Assembly: GCA_964019055.1 (NCBI GenBank)
Contig: OZ025213.1
Span: 6,498,472-6,562,471, forward strand
Source of the DNA: Anthopleura xanthogrammica
Taxonomy: Eukaryota; Cnidaria; Anthozoa; Actiniaria; Actiniidae
Reading direction: 5' to 3'
Length of the DNA: 64,000 nucleotides
Part shown: positions 21,101-36,100 of the stretch, piece after piece
Position numbering within the stretch: the first letter of the stretch is position 1
Layout of the letters: the number at the start of each line of letters is the position of its first letter
The notes under the pieces: generated by a model
The model's input: only the letters and a program-made list of their open reading frames with translations
The model's database searches: none
Told to the model about the DNA's origin: nothing
Program-made: the position numbers and the translations under genes

Positions 21101-24100
21101 TAGTTGGGCTTTGCAAAGGTTCTTTGGGTGTTTGAGGAGTTCAGTCCAGCTTGGATAACTGCGTAACTATGGCAACCCTGTCACGTCCCCCCGACCAACG
21201 TTATGTTGAGAAATTCCATTATTTTCTGAATAAGACTGTCTTTTTGTTGTACCCTGGATCGAGATATCAGACCAAATAAACATGTACACTCAGAACTGGT
21301 AAGCCTGTGCCGTTTGCGCAAGATAATAAATAACAAAACACAAGAGAATAATGGCAAATATTTTGTTAAATTCAATCAAGATAACGGCTATGAAAACAAG
21401 CCATACTGTCGATAAATGCTGGGATTCTCATTTTACTTACGTCGTTTTCAAAATCTTTTTCTTCATAACAATCTTTTCCTAACTCTAATATACCAGCAAA
21501 CCCAAACTGTGATAGCACTCCAACAGCAGATATTTTAAATCTAGGAAAAAAAAAAACCAGTTTTGTTACTCAACTGACTTCTGGTTGACTTTTTGACTAT
21601 TCATACGGACAAGATAGTATGAAGTTAGGAAGTACATCTCCCATACATACTAGTTATACAATCATTTTGAGTGGCATACCGTGGAATATCCCACAAGTCA
21701 CTTGTAGTTTCTAGTAAACACACGAGCCTTTAGGCGAGTGTGTATACAAAGAAAATACAAGTGACGAGTGGAATATTCACGGTATGTTACGAGAAACCGT
21801 TGTATAACTGTTTTATCCCACACCATAGAAAATACAAATGCGTAGATTCAACGCGCAGTGCATGATGGGAAGGAAGAGTGAAATACCGACGAATATACAA
21901 CGGCGTTCCTGCTTTCTGATTGGCTGTATTTTCTATGGTGTGGGATAAATAGGTATATCCCCATGAAAATTATTTGAAAATCTATTTTCAGCTGCGCGCG
22001 CAACTGAACTGAATCAGGAATCCCATGATGAAATATTTCAGGCTGTGCTTGGAGCTAAAAATAGATTTTCAAATAATTATCAAAGGGCACGGAGATGTGC
22101 TCTCTTACTTCATGCTCTCTTGATAGGAACCATTCATAATTTATGCTGGGGGAGCTAGTTATTGTTATTTGCAGTTGGACCAAACAATTAAAAAATTATC
22201 AATAATAAATTTAAAAACGTTTTGAGTCGCATGTTCTTCCAGCTGATCTGAAATAGTGACGTATAGAAATGACGTCACTGCAAAACTGAAGTGTCATGAA
22301 GCATACAAAAATTGACTTATACAAGTTTATATTTTCAGCAGAGGTTTTTGATATTGTGTATACATTTACTATGATATACTAAAATAAGGAAAAGATCCTT
22401 CCCGAGTTGCTGGGCTACTAAGACTGACACCTCAGTTTTGCAAATTTTCTCGGTTTTGATTGGCTGATACTAGATTTTTTCAGTCTCAGATCAACTGGTT
22501 AATGATCAATAATAATAAAAGCTTAAGATCGATAAGGGATTCGACTAATGTATGAATGAGGTTGCCCTTATATGCAATAGAGAACCTACTTAAAACTAAG
22601 GTCTCTTATAGCAAGGAATGGAATCAAAAATGCTCTTCTCCAAACTCCGTCCATTAAAAGTTTGATTGTCAGCAATTCTGTCGGAACAGTAGAAAAACCG
22701 ATGTCTCCTTCGAAAGTCATCTTTTCCGTGGGCTGCTTGATATTGCCAATGTAGATATCACCATTGGGACTAGGAAACGTGATGGCGATTTTAAATCCAA
22801 TCGTGAATGTCGGAGGGAAAAACGTTCCCTGGAAGACGAAAAGTACCATGTCATTTGACGTCAATGAGAAAATTTCGTATTCAGTCATTTGAAAACACGT
22901 TGTCGCTGACCAGCTCCGCGACTATGCGACTGGACCGAAACGGAGTATGGGTAGAAATCGCTAAAGCGCTTAGTTATTCGCTCTGAAGAAGTTGTTTTTG
23001 CTTGTTAATAAGATAATATGAGCAGCAACCCCTTAAATGTATGTCTTCGGGTTTTGCGAAAGGAAGGCATAAGTCGATATCACTAATATTCAGTCAAAGA
23101 TGTTCCCAATTTTGAAACTGTAAGTCATTAAAATACTATTTCGCCAGCGAATTTTCGTACTGTAAGCCCGGCGCATATTTAATCAGTGAAGAATTCAACC
23201 GCTTCAGTGATTTTTACCCATACTCCCGTTCACGCTAGTCGCGTAGTCGCGGAGCCGGTCGACGACAACGTTTTTTCAATTGACTCTATATAACTCAGTA
23301 CGGATGTATACCGTGCAGTGACCGTGCTGGTAGCGTGTCTAAGCATTTTCATTGGCTAAGCAGTGGCCTCTCATTCTGTGATTGGTTAATAGAATGTCGA
23401 CACTGACAGTGCCGTTTGATGTACCGTTTACAGTATTGCGAGTCTGTGCACAATTTCACATAGTAAATGATTCAGTGTAAGAAACAATGGAAGACTCAAA
23501 AGTGGGTAGTTTGAGCTACATACATTCTTCAACTATACCTCTAAATAGAACTCTATCTTCGAAAGCTCGACTTTCTCCGTGATCTTCCGACCAAGAATAG
23601 ACGCTGTAAGCTTCAACTTGTTCTTGCTTCCATAAATTGAAAACGAGAGCCAAGTGTCCTTGGCCTTTTCGGGATTTCCAATAATACCCCTGAAAAACTT
23701 ACAGACATTGCTCTTGCATTTTTCAGGGAGTTGTGTACGCATGACTATGAAGACACCCTCTTTCATTCCGTTTCCAGAGAAGGCGGATTTTAAAGGTTCT
23801 GTCACGAAGCTGGTTTCTGCATCGACTATGAAACCTTTTTGAGCGTAAGCTATCCCGACCTGAAGATAAAATTGTGGTGATAAGCGTATTCTAGTAAACG
23901 GCACTATGTATATATAAGCCGTGCTATACTTATTATTATATCACAGCTTAGATAGTGCGCGCGCTCTGATTGGTTGAAAACTGTGTTTTATTAGTGAACG
24001 GAGCACGGTTGCTGACGCCATCCGCGCGTGCAGCAAACTTTGCAAAGAAGTGTTTATTTTTTAATCTGTTTTTTATTATACTCTTTATTTTACGAGGGTA

Positions 24101-27100
24101 ACATAATTAACCTCTCAGTTAATGTAACTTATGGCCCTCGAGAATTTAAAAAACCCTATATGACTTGAAAAAAATACAAAAATAATATACGATAATAGAT
24201 AAACGATAAACAAACATTTATCTAGTTACACATTTACAGTTTATAAGATTGACGCCGCGTGCGTAGAGCAGGTCTTCAAGGTGAGTTACGGAGTTTAGTT
24301 TGTCGAGGAAAAGAGAGCTTAAAGTGTAAGAAAACCGCATTGAAAACTACGACAAGTACGGAGTGCGGAAAAAACTGTTTTATTTGTTAAAAAGCGTTTT
24401 GTCGTCCTAGCTCTATATAATGTAATTTAGAATGGTAGTAGTAGAGTTTTCAGTTGCCGGATTAGCTGTACATAATGTAACTAAAATGATAGTTGTAGTC
24501 AATCTAGAATAAGAAAAAGACTATGAAAGAGATCTACGATATACGCACGTATTATGCAATAGGTCTGTAGCTGCTGACAATGTAATAACAATTAATGATA
24601 TCGATGAAGATGATGACTGACTGATCATGACTTTGATGACTGATGATGCTGGTAATGATGATGATAACAATGATGATGATGATGATGATGACAATGATGA
24701 TGATGACAATAATGATGATGACGTTGATGCTGCTTGTAATGATGATGATGACAATGATGATGATGATTATGATGACAATGATAATGATGACGTTGATGAT
24801 GACAATGATGATGATGACAATGATGATGATGACAATGATGATGATGACAATGATGATGATGACAATGATGATGATGACAATGATGATGATGACGTTAGTG
24901 ATGACAATGATGATGATGACAATGATGATGATGACAATGATGATGATAATGATGGCGATGACAATGATGATGCATGATGATCATGACAATAAATCTCACC
25001 TGTGTATTAATCATAGAGCCAAAGATATTCACCCCCTCGGGCTTTGCACGCTTGATCTTGGCAAGCAGCTTATCCATAATTCCCTGGATAGATGCTTGGT
25101 CAGAAGTCAACCCAATCGCAAAATTTGTCTGCTTGATAACTTCCACATTAAACGTTTCAGTAGCACCAACTTTGACGGTGCCAGAGATTCTCTTAGTTGT
25201 TTTTCCGAGTGCTTCCTTGAGATCATTTACCTTGACTTTAGAAAGACCGAGGCTCACCAGGTAATCGATTAAGATATTTTTAAGAGCATCTTGGGCGAGC
25301 ACAGCTGGGCTTCCAACCAAGGATGTTGCTTGTGGAAGAGATAACGCGTTGATGATAGCCTCTGTGACATTTAAAAAAATTAAAGTCAGGTTAGGTCTGT
25401 CGATCTCTTTTTAAAGTCGGATTTCATTTAGTTCATTCCCTTCATCAGTGACTACTTTTTTAATCTGTATATATAGAGTCGAGAAGTCGTTTTCGGGGCA
25501 AATAAATCGTCAGAGTAAGGCCCCGTTTACATATAGGTAGGTTGACCCTACTGCTAGGGCCAACTAGCTCTTTGGTTTTTGGTGTCCCTTGGAGATATAC
25601 AAAAGAAGACTTGTCCCTAGCACTTGCCAGATGGATGAGTAGGACAGTAATGTCTTTACACTTAGAGTTTGTGGAAAATTAACAGGGTATCTTACCTAGG
25701 TCTGTTTTGCTGTTACTTGTACCAACCATTACCGGACCTGATTTTAACTTGAATTCCACATCGAAAATGCTATTAACAAATTCGTGTTGGCCATACGCTA
25801 TGATGCCTCTTTCTCCTGGCTTTTTTTTGAAGAAGAACTTGACATTTCTAATGACGACGTCTTTGACGGGTGCGTACTGATCTGCGTCTCCAAGGCTGAA
25901 CTCCACTAAAAAAAAAACAGTTAAGAAAAAAGAAAGAAACGAATAAAGTCAAATGGCACTATAATGCAAACGGCTAAAAGAAGGATTTCTCGGCAGCCGT
26001 GGTTTAGACCAGGAACTAAATAAAATGTCTTCGCTTATAACTATTAACAAGATATTTCATTTCTCAAAAACAAAAATGGGATGGGTAGTCAATAAACCTT
26101 TTTACCGATACGGTGGGCATCTTCAATTCTATTGTTTTAACTAAGACACTTTTGGATGCCGAGGGGGCAAACGTGAAAATATCTATAAAGCAGAGAGTGG
26201 CGGTGTTACTTTCTCAAATAATTTTACACTTTGGTGTTTCACATATCGCTATTTAGATGTGTTTCACATTGGATAACGTTAAATTATATAAAAAGACACC
26301 CTGACAGCTGTGCATACTATAAATTTTCCAATAATTGCCCCCTCGGCATCCCATAATGTCTTACTTAAAACAATGGAATTCTAGATGGCCGCCGTATCGG
26401 TAAAAAGGTTTATTGACCGCATAATTAATGCAATCGGCCATTAAAGGGACAGAGCTTTACCGGACTTGCTCAACACAACTCGCATGTTGATTTTTACGGT
26501 GTGAGAAAAAAAAAGGAGAACCCTCGTGTCAAGGGTGAAAACAACACAATCAAACAAACTCAACTAGCTCACATTTGGGTTCAGTCGAGACTCGAACATG
26601 CAACACAGGGGCATGAACTTCACAGCGGTGAAAGATAGTGGCGTAGCAGCGCATGTCATCCATGCCACCACAATATTGCACAACAATAGTTTTTCCCCAT
26701 TATCCCCCCTCTAACATAGCTGATGTGAAACGCCTCTTAAATCTTTTCATATTTTCGACTAATTTGCAGTTTGAATTTGCCTGAGTCACTTATTGGGAGT
26801 CTTACTATACCTGCATGTAGATTTCCATCACTTTTCAGCGATACAGACAGGCCAGCGGTATTCTCAGTCCCAGTAGGCTTTGTAAATTCAGGTAATGATG
26901 TCGCCTCAAGATACCCAGGGAAAGTCTTTTCAAGCTTCTGCATTGTCAAAGGAGCCTTTGGTTGAAAGCAAAACTTCGTGACAATTTCATCATCTTGCTT
27001 TTCTTCTATCTTGGCAAAGTAGCTGGTTGTGATGATGTCTTTCACTCCCGCCAAGATCTTGTCGGCGTAAATCGACTGTGGAATGTCTTTGGAGTTCAAA

Positions 27101-30100
27101 GCGAAGGTAGCAGTTTTAGCTTTGCATGACTCGGTGATGAATGACGTTGGCTTGAGATTAATCGTTTCTCCCTCGAGAGCTAAAGTGAAACAACAGAACA
27201 GATCTCGTGTGAGTTTGAGGGTCACATGCTAATGAAAACTTGCGATTCAGCTGATGAATATTCCGCACGAGGCAGGAAATGACGTCAAAAAAACTGGACA
27301 ATCTAAAGGCTCTGACACAGGGTGCAACATTGCGTGCAAAACCACCCTAACATTATTTAAAAAAAAAAAAAAAAACCGAGTTTTTCTCAGATTTGGCTGC
27401 TAAAAATGATACTGTGATCTACGACACCGTAGTAATCATGATGCTGTAACCGTGTATCTGAACCTTAACCTAATATGAAAGCCAAGTATGTAACGTGTAT
27501 ACTCTTGCCGCAGAGATCACATAGCTTCCAAGAGCGATATCATCCATCATCCATCAATATATTAAAAAAAAATGTAATGCAAAAGTGGAACATATTTTGG
27601 GGAATCAAATGTGGTGTAGCGTGTTCCTTGACTTGGCACTGATCACATGTGATCATGAGTACAGTTTGTTAGGTCGCTCCCTTGATACAATCTATGGTTT
27701 TTCTCCGGATACTTCGGTTATTCTCCCTCCGCAAAACCCAACACGCCAAATTCCAATAGCCAATGAGCATGAGCATAAAATTATAGCACAAACCATGATG
27801 GGAAAGTGAGTTCCTACGCTTTTTTGGCTCCTCTAAAAATTCATCTGATAATTTTTCCTTCGACATTTTCTATGGAAATAAAAGGATTTCAGCGAACAAA
27901 AATAACAGAGTAATTTTTTTCGGATAGTTCCTTTGATTTCCCTGTTACATTTTTAAAGAACTCACTTTCACAGAGTGCTTTGATCCACATTGCCTATTAG
28001 ATCTGCGAGTTAGCTATGCCCTGACTTTGATTATCTCAGAGGATGTTTCAAGGTATAAATGAAATTTGAAGGTTTTTTCTTGCATCTTAATAATAACTTT
28101 GTATGTCTAAAATCCTTACGTTTGCACTTGTCTTTCGGGCACAGTTCATCTTCAGTGTCCAAGCCAATGCATAGATCACCCCCCTCGGCAGGGGCCGGAT
28201 TGTCACATTTACGCTTACGATTCTTTTCGCCCTGGTCACAGAACACTTTCTCAGTGCATGCTGACCATGCGCCCCATTTGCCCCAGTTACCATTCACTGC
28301 ATCTAGAAACAGACAAGTCAAATACAAACATTATTATTATACAATTTACTCATTATCTCGCTTCTGATTGGCCGAGAGCCCTCAGCCAATCCCTGATATC
28401 GTGTGAGCTGTGATAAAACATTCATCAGATAATACATTTATCATGTCGAGTTCACTCGAGGTCACAATGAAAATGGAAATACGTTCGCTATTTTTTCGAA
28501 AACAGAATTAAATCTTTATTCTTAGTTTACAAAATGTATAATAAAACAATTATTGAATTCCGTTTTCGCAATATATCGTAACGGATACGGCTTCGGCAGA
28601 TAACGTGGCCTTGGTCTTGGTCAATAATTGTTTATGACCATGCAAAAAAAGAGCATCGTTAGCCACAAATGCACATGGCGTATTTTACTATAGCAATCTA
28701 CTAAGATCATCTTCCGCCATTTTGAAAAATCTGTTTTAAGAATTGTCTTTGAACATGTCATCCAACATGACTGCTAAGTCGCCAAATTTCACCCCCAAGA
28801 ATAAATATACCATAGTATGGTGTAACTTTAAGCACTGTCGTTGCTTGAGCTACCTTATTATAGGAAATTAAAGCTCCACGAAATTTAAGTATTGGAAATT
28901 AGTGCAACTTAAATTAACGCGGATTGACGGCGAAAATACGTCCAAATGAAGAAAATTAACGCGAAAAACAAGCCAAAATTTCCGTTTAAATGAAATTTAC
29001 GCGATGTACACAAAGAAATCTCATATGAAAGTGAAAACGAAAAGCTTGTAGACTAAAAAACCAAAAGAACATTTCTCACAAATATTGAAGTGTTGTAGTT
29101 AATGTTTTAAAAGTGACTAGCTGTAATGTTCAGTTTAAAAAATTTTTTTTCAAAAGTAGATTTAAGATAATATTGCCACAAATTCATATCGTGAAAATTA
29201 ACGTTTCAATTTATTAATGATATGGAAATTAATATTTAAAAAAAATAGCACGCCTTAAATAACGCGATTTTTTGAAATTTGCGTGATTTTCATGGAGCGT
29301 AAATTTCCTGTAATAAAGTATACTCAGGAAGAACCGACGATGCTGCAGGTCGCTTCACAATCAAACGTAAAGTCTACAGTCGGGGAAAAAATTAATAAAG
29401 GGAGCAAATAATCACGTGAAACTATTATCCTATTTATATATCTTATATATCTCTTTTGTCAAAATACCATTTTAAAATATATTTTGAGATTCGAAACGAG
29501 ATAACAATTTTGAAACAAGACATGTTTCAGCAGTACGTATCTAATTCTTATACTTCCAAAACTTTTTTCCCACTCACTTGGACATTTTACCAAATTGCAA
29601 TTTTCGACTTCCTTGCCGTCCTTTTCTGGACACTCTTTCCCGCCAAAAGCAGCAGGGGGGTTGGTACAGCTTCGTTGACGTGTCTTTTGTCCTGGACCAC
29701 ATGTTGTGCTACATTCACTCCATGGTCCCCAGTCGGTCCATGCTCCATCAACTATAAATTGAACAATGTAATGAGCACTCTAGAATCACAGGAAGGCAAG
29801 TTTAGCTAATATTTTTTTCGGACTACTTTTGAACACATCAGCATCATCCTACTCCTACCCACTCCCCTCTCCCGGTCCACCAGGGACGAATATTTATGTT
29901 TTTAGTAATTTTAAAGCTAGTAAATAAAGCTTTTGAATAAATATAAATCCTTGAACCAATCCGTCTGGTAAAAATTATTAGAAGCAAAACAACTTGGTTT
30001 TGGCCATACTCGTACCCAGTTCCTTCTCAGCTGCGGAGAAGGGTTTGGGTACGAGAATGGGTTCTGGCCAACTACGTCTCATTGACAAGGAATAAAGGTT

Positions 30101-33100
30101 CATCATTAAGTTATGAATGAGTTATCATTACTTACTTGGACAATGATCAGTACAGTCTGTTGCAGTATCGGTATCATCTCCTTCACAAGGTAAACCATTT
30201 CTCAGTGGAGCAGGATTGGTACACGTTCTCTTACGAGTTACAACACCTCCACCACAGGATTTTGAACATGGACTCCAAGCTCCCCATTCAGCCCAGTTAC
30301 CATTGACAGGCCAATCTGGAAAAAATAAAAGAATTATAATTAAATAAAAGGAATAATTGTGCGTAAAATAGGAATTGATGGCCAATAAGATGTACGTTGG
30401 TTAACAGTAGAGAACCAACGAGCAACTCAACTCACATACAATATACCCATGTTAACCATTGAAAAAGTAATCAATGGTTTGTAAATGGAGCAGCATGGCA
30501 CGCAAAATAACTATTAACTGCAGGGTGTTCTGACACAGATGCGTGAAACGCGAATATCTGGTGGAATAACATTGACAGCAGAAGTGATAAAATTTATAAA
30601 TGATGATGCTGGTGATATTATTGACTCATGATTATAGAGTGACACCAAGAGGAGAGGATTATACCTTCACATTCTTGGGTACAGTCCATTTTTGTCTCTT
30701 GTTTTGGTCCCACGCAGTTTTTCCCATTGGTTTTGGGAGCCGGGTTGTCACATATCCTTGTTCGTGTCACTTTAGATCCACCGCAGATCTTATCACACTC
30801 TGACCAGGGAGTCCAAGCTCCCCAGTTACCATCAACTGCACAGAAAGAATAAGACAATAAGAACTGTCGGTCTGAGGACCGAGACCTGATGAAGACTAAC
30901 TTCTCATCACTCCACCTGGCGAAATCCTAGTCTTCAATACAAGCGACGATATACGGTGATTGAGGAGGTTGGGAGAAATCTAAGAGGACTATGCTTGGTC
31001 AAGAGACCATGAAGGCTTGGTTTGGTTAAACACCCAAAAAGTCGTGGTGGCGGGCTTTTGGTGATAGGGCAGACAGACGGGAATTCCAAAAAAAGTGTCG
31101 TTGTGCGTGTAGGGTAAGCGGGGTCTCTAGATCCCCCTCCTTCTCCCCCGTTCCCAGCTCCCCGGCAGCCGGTAGTCTTTTGGGACTTGTAAATCAAATT
31201 AATGGCTTGACAATAAATCTAATGATTCTAAACTTACCTGGGCAGAGTGCTTTTTCATTATCAAAAGTAGTAAAACTCTTGTCTGTCAACATGCATTTTT
31301 TCCCTCCTTCAGAAGGCACAGGATTCGTGCATGCTCTTGTTCGAACCTTTATGTCTCCGCCACACATTCCTGCACCGCATCCACTCCACTCCGACCAGGC
31401 TGACCAACCTCCGTTTACTTGTTGCCATGGTAAAAGAGATAAATAGAGTTAGAAATTCCTTGACTGAACAGTGCAGCAGTTGTTTCAGGGTATCAATAAA
31501 ATTTGACAATCTTAAACGAAAGTTCAGACAAGTACTTGATCAGCATGAAGTTGTGTAGCTCTAAGAAGGTTGTAAGTAAATAAAGATAAGCAATACCTAA
31601 AGCAGTGGCATCTATGAATTTCTGCAGCGTGGTCTTGTCAGACAGTCTACAGTTACAATCGAAATCATAGACCTTGCCAACTTTTGGCATTGATTCGACG
31701 CTAATGGTGATCTGTGGGGAAAAAAGAGGTGACATTTTAGACCAGCTTACATCGACAAAACTTAACGGACATATCCAGGCAATCAATATCACATAAGTGA
31801 AGTAAGGGGGTCCATGTTTCCAGCCCCGTCAGGGCGGCCGGAAAATGTAAATGAAAGGTCTCCAATTTTTCTCCCTCCTCAAAGCCTCATTATGACAAGC
31901 AAAGTACCAATTCGATTTATTCGACTTATTAGCAGTGCCCTGACTTTGATCATTCTAGAAGTTGTTTCAGGACTCAATCTGTTAGTTAGCCGTGCCCTGA
32001 CTTTGATCATTCTAGAGGTTGTTTCAGGACTCAATCTGTTAGTTAGCCGTGCCCTGACTTTGTTCAGCCCAGAAGTTGTTTCAGGGGTTGATCTGTTAGT
32101 TAGTCGTTTCCTAACTATGATCAGCCCAGAGGTTTTTTCCGGGAACCGAGTCCTGACTTTGATTAGCCCGGAGGCTTTTCTAGGGTATTGATAAAATTTG
32201 AAGAGTTTTTCCTTGTATTCCTGCTTGCATCGTTTCAATCAATAAGATATGACGGATGATACTTATGTTTTCGATTCCTATTTTACTGTGTGGCTTCTAG
32301 CAGTATGTACGAGCACTAAAGACGCGTTACCTTCTCAAGAAGCCAGTCTTTAAAAGCAACTCCTGTATCGTCCTTCCTGATACTAATCTTTTGAATTTTA
32401 CCAACATAAGGACCATAGATGGTGATGGCTGTGCCACTAAAGCAAACAAATAACATGCACTTTTAGAATTAAATAAAACAGAAAAAGGAATAGGAAAAGA
32501 AAGCAATAACATGGTCCTGATGGCGTAAATGACAAGGAAAGGTCGATTGATGAAACACAGTGTTCTTACCACCCGGAGGAAAAACTGCTTCCAAGTTTGA
32601 CTTCCCCAAACTCGCCTTCTTCCCCGACTACTTGTAAGTAGGCGCCTGAGGTTGTTCCTGAACCTAGCTTGTCTCCAGAACACACGGTCACCAAATATGA
32701 TATTTCTGTTGAGAAAGGTAACGATTAGAACAACAAAAAGCTTTAGGAGGAAGGACAGAGGACAGAGGGAGGAGAAGAATAACAAAAGAACAAGAAGAAC
32801 AAGAAGAACAAAAAAAAAAAAACTAGAACAAAAAGACAAACAAGAAGGGAGAAAATTTTCACAAGGCGACCTTTAACACAAGTTTCAGCCAAAAGTTTCA
32901 CCGTATACAGCGCGTTATCGATCATCTTTACCTCCATTTTGTGGCTTGCACTCCAAGTAACTGGTTCTTATCTGCGCGCTCTCGTAGGCTTTTGTTATGA
33001 ATCGCATGTCCATCATTCCACCAAGAAACGTGAAGGTAATTTTGCCGGCTGCGTCTGTTAAACCTCCGATCACAATATCGTTCCCCCACACCAAATCTTT

Positions 33101-36100
33101 GCCTGGTGGGACATCTTTATTCTTGATTGCTTTGTCGGTGTTTACAAAGAGGTACGCTTTTCCCTGGTTTCCATCGTATTTGGCAGTCACGTGAGTCCAC
33201 AGTCCTGTCGCATGGTAAAAATACATCAGTATTTATAGCTGCCTCCGTCCGATGTACTACGGAACTTTTTTATTTTTTTATTTTATCTCATTTATAAAAA
33301 GTATAACAGAATATGATCTGTAGGAAGGAATCTCGTTGCTCCACAAAGAAGGGTGGTTTATTGCCCCCCCCCCCCTTGTTTGATCACGCCGTCACATCAC
33401 ACACGCGGCCTAACTGCGCAACCAGAGTGAAGCTAGAGATAGCTAACATACCTGAAGGAATGATCTCGACCGTCTGTATGGTGAAAAGGTTATTGTTTTT
33501 GGCAGTATCAACCTTCCACCTTAGAATAGAGCTCAACATGTTGGTTGCCGGGATCACCTCAAGCAACTGAAGACCTCCACCAGGAGCGGCCGTCGAGTAC
33601 ACTGTCGTTCGAGGGACAGTTTTACGAACACGAATCCAGGTCATGAATGTCATTTCGCGTTTAGGTAATGGTGTAAGGGACTTGCTACTAATTTTGACAT
33701 GTCCACCATCGAACACGAGCCATAGTCCTTTACAGTCTCCTTCATACTTTGGTGTCGTAACTTTGCCTTCGATCTTGATAATGTTCTGTTGAACCAATGT
33801 GTCGCTGAAAATTTCGTTATCCAAGATCAATTCTAACAAAAGAAATAACCAATAAGAATCCCGATTAACAAGAATCCCTATCGAAGGAAATTAGGGAAAA
33901 ATATATTCTAGTTAAAACTAAATTCTGGTTTTAGGGATAAATGAGTTAAAATTTTTGGTGGATATTTATCATTACGATAGCGGATCCAGAATGATTTCAA
34001 CGGAGTAGCTGTTACCTAGCTATAGAAAGCCATAAAGTCATTTTGCATTACTCATGCAGTTATCCTTGTTTTGAAAAAATTCCAATGGAGTGGCTAGCCA
34101 TCCAATCCATACTCCGGGGACACTAGAGAAAAACGTTTGCGCATGCGTGCCTTTCAGCACGCTTTCCAAGAATTTATAGAGTTTTAGTGAGAAAATAAAT
34201 GGAATATTTGTCAGCAAATAGAATTTTTATGCTCTTCCTCTAATTGTTATTTGTAGTATTTTATTTACAATAATGATTTAAGAAGTTAACTAATAATAGA
34301 TTATAGTTTTATTGTTATATAATAATGCGACTCACGTGGCCGGTGGGCAGTGGTGCGTTTAATATGCCTATGTTGCTATGGGCAACTGGTTTGGTCACGC
34401 GACACCACCTTTTGGATCAGTTGCTTCACGGCGCCGACCAGCAAAGTCCAAAGTTTCCCTCCCACCCTGCCCATTTGCTATTGTGAGGCGTTTGTTGTTG
34501 CCCTCACCTTTGCTGGGCTAAATTTTAGTTCTATGAAATTATTGTATTTATATGGATTGAATTTATTCACTTAATAAATCGGCTTTGGGTTTTTAACCCT
34601 TAGCCCTTATCGTTCAATCCTGTATTCTTCATTGTCTTCTTAGCCCAGTAAACAGAGCTACGGTAAAGCAGCACACAAAGTATTAATTGATGATTTAGGT
34701 GTGCAATATGGGGGATGAGCATAAATGCCTGTTTTCTCCAAGTATACAAAACAATTCGTGGGTATACTTTTGTGAGGCCAAGATAATGTGTTAATAAAGA
34801 CAATATGAAAGAATTAGCCTTAAGTTTCAAGAACTGATCTTAAGTTTTGGCATTTTGTAAAGATTATTCTTCAGGCAAGTGTGAAAGTCAAATTTGCATA
34901 TTTTAACAATAGCACGAAGACGCTTTTGACTAATTTGCATACGGACTTAGAGCATGCGCAGACGTTTTTCACGCGTGTCTACACCGGGTTCATCCCCAAA
35001 ATCGCCCTTGATTAACAAAATGTCGTACTTTGCCTTAATTTAGTTTCAGTTAGTAGTTGTCCATAATCTATAGCGACTAGCATTTATTGTAATACCCCTC
35101 TTTTTTTGCCCTCTTTCAGTTCTTTATTGTCGGTATAATCTTTTGTTTCTTCCATACCTTGTTGCCCCTTGCTTTCTTCCATAGCATTTACATTCGTCGA
35201 ACCTTTGACTCCGCTGTCTAAGACGTTGTCTGTACCTTGGCTGACAGATCCTACATGATCCGGAATAATAGTGCCAGTACTTCCCGCGGTCACGCCTTCA
35301 TCGGGCAGCGTCTGATTAGGTTCAAATACTAGTCCTTCTTCTGTATAAAGAACACGCGTTCAGAAAAGTTAAGCGATTTGCCTTAGTGGGACAAACATGC
35401 ATTGAAACCCTTAGCCGGTCAACACTGGCTGAGTGTATGGTTCAGCTCTTAGACTGTCAACTAAAGGCTTATGATTAACTCAACTGGTATCACTACAAAC
35501 TTGGATCCGGGGTGTAGGGAAGGTCGGGATCCCCTTTTCCTTTTGCACCTTTTTAACATTGCCGCTATTCTCAGTACCGGGAATAGAACATGAAATTAAC
35601 ATAACAATATATATCCCACAATCCTTTGCGTTGTATAAATTAGAGCTAAATCCTGTCTTCGCACGCAGTCGGCACGCAGACCCGTCAATGCATTGATTTT
35701 GTGAATGGGATCATTGTCCAACATAAGAATAAATATTATTTAAGGTGCGGTGAAACAAGATTCCGTTGCAAAATATAATCTATAATAAGAATTTATTGAT
35801 TAGTTTATTGGGTAAAAAAGAGGACGATATATACCTGTATGAAAGACTGGTATTCCCATGGTAATGCCTTTTTCCAATTGGTTATCTGGTAAATGATCAC
35901 TGCTACCATTAGCTGGTGCCAGTTCTTGGCTGCTTAAAAATTGGTCGGTATCAATCCCATCAATCCCTTCCTGGAAGTTGTTGCTGTTGTTAGACGACAT
36001 GGTAATGCCTTTTTCCAATTGGTTGTCTGGTAATTGATCACTGCTACCATTACCATCTAGTTCTGGCCTGTTCAAAAACTGGTCAGTACCAATCCCTTCC

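Noticed and set aside
24627..25272. Long Asp/Asn-rich and Met/Thr-rich plus-strand frames
   Set aside because: They translate the GATGATGATGACAAT minisatellite; on the minus strand the end of this stretch is exon 16 of copy A.
32327..32839. 170-codon minus-strand frame over the PLAT exons
   Set aside because: It reads exon 6 in the wrong frame and runs into a poly-pyrimidine intron. Splice phases and the PLAT signature select another frame.
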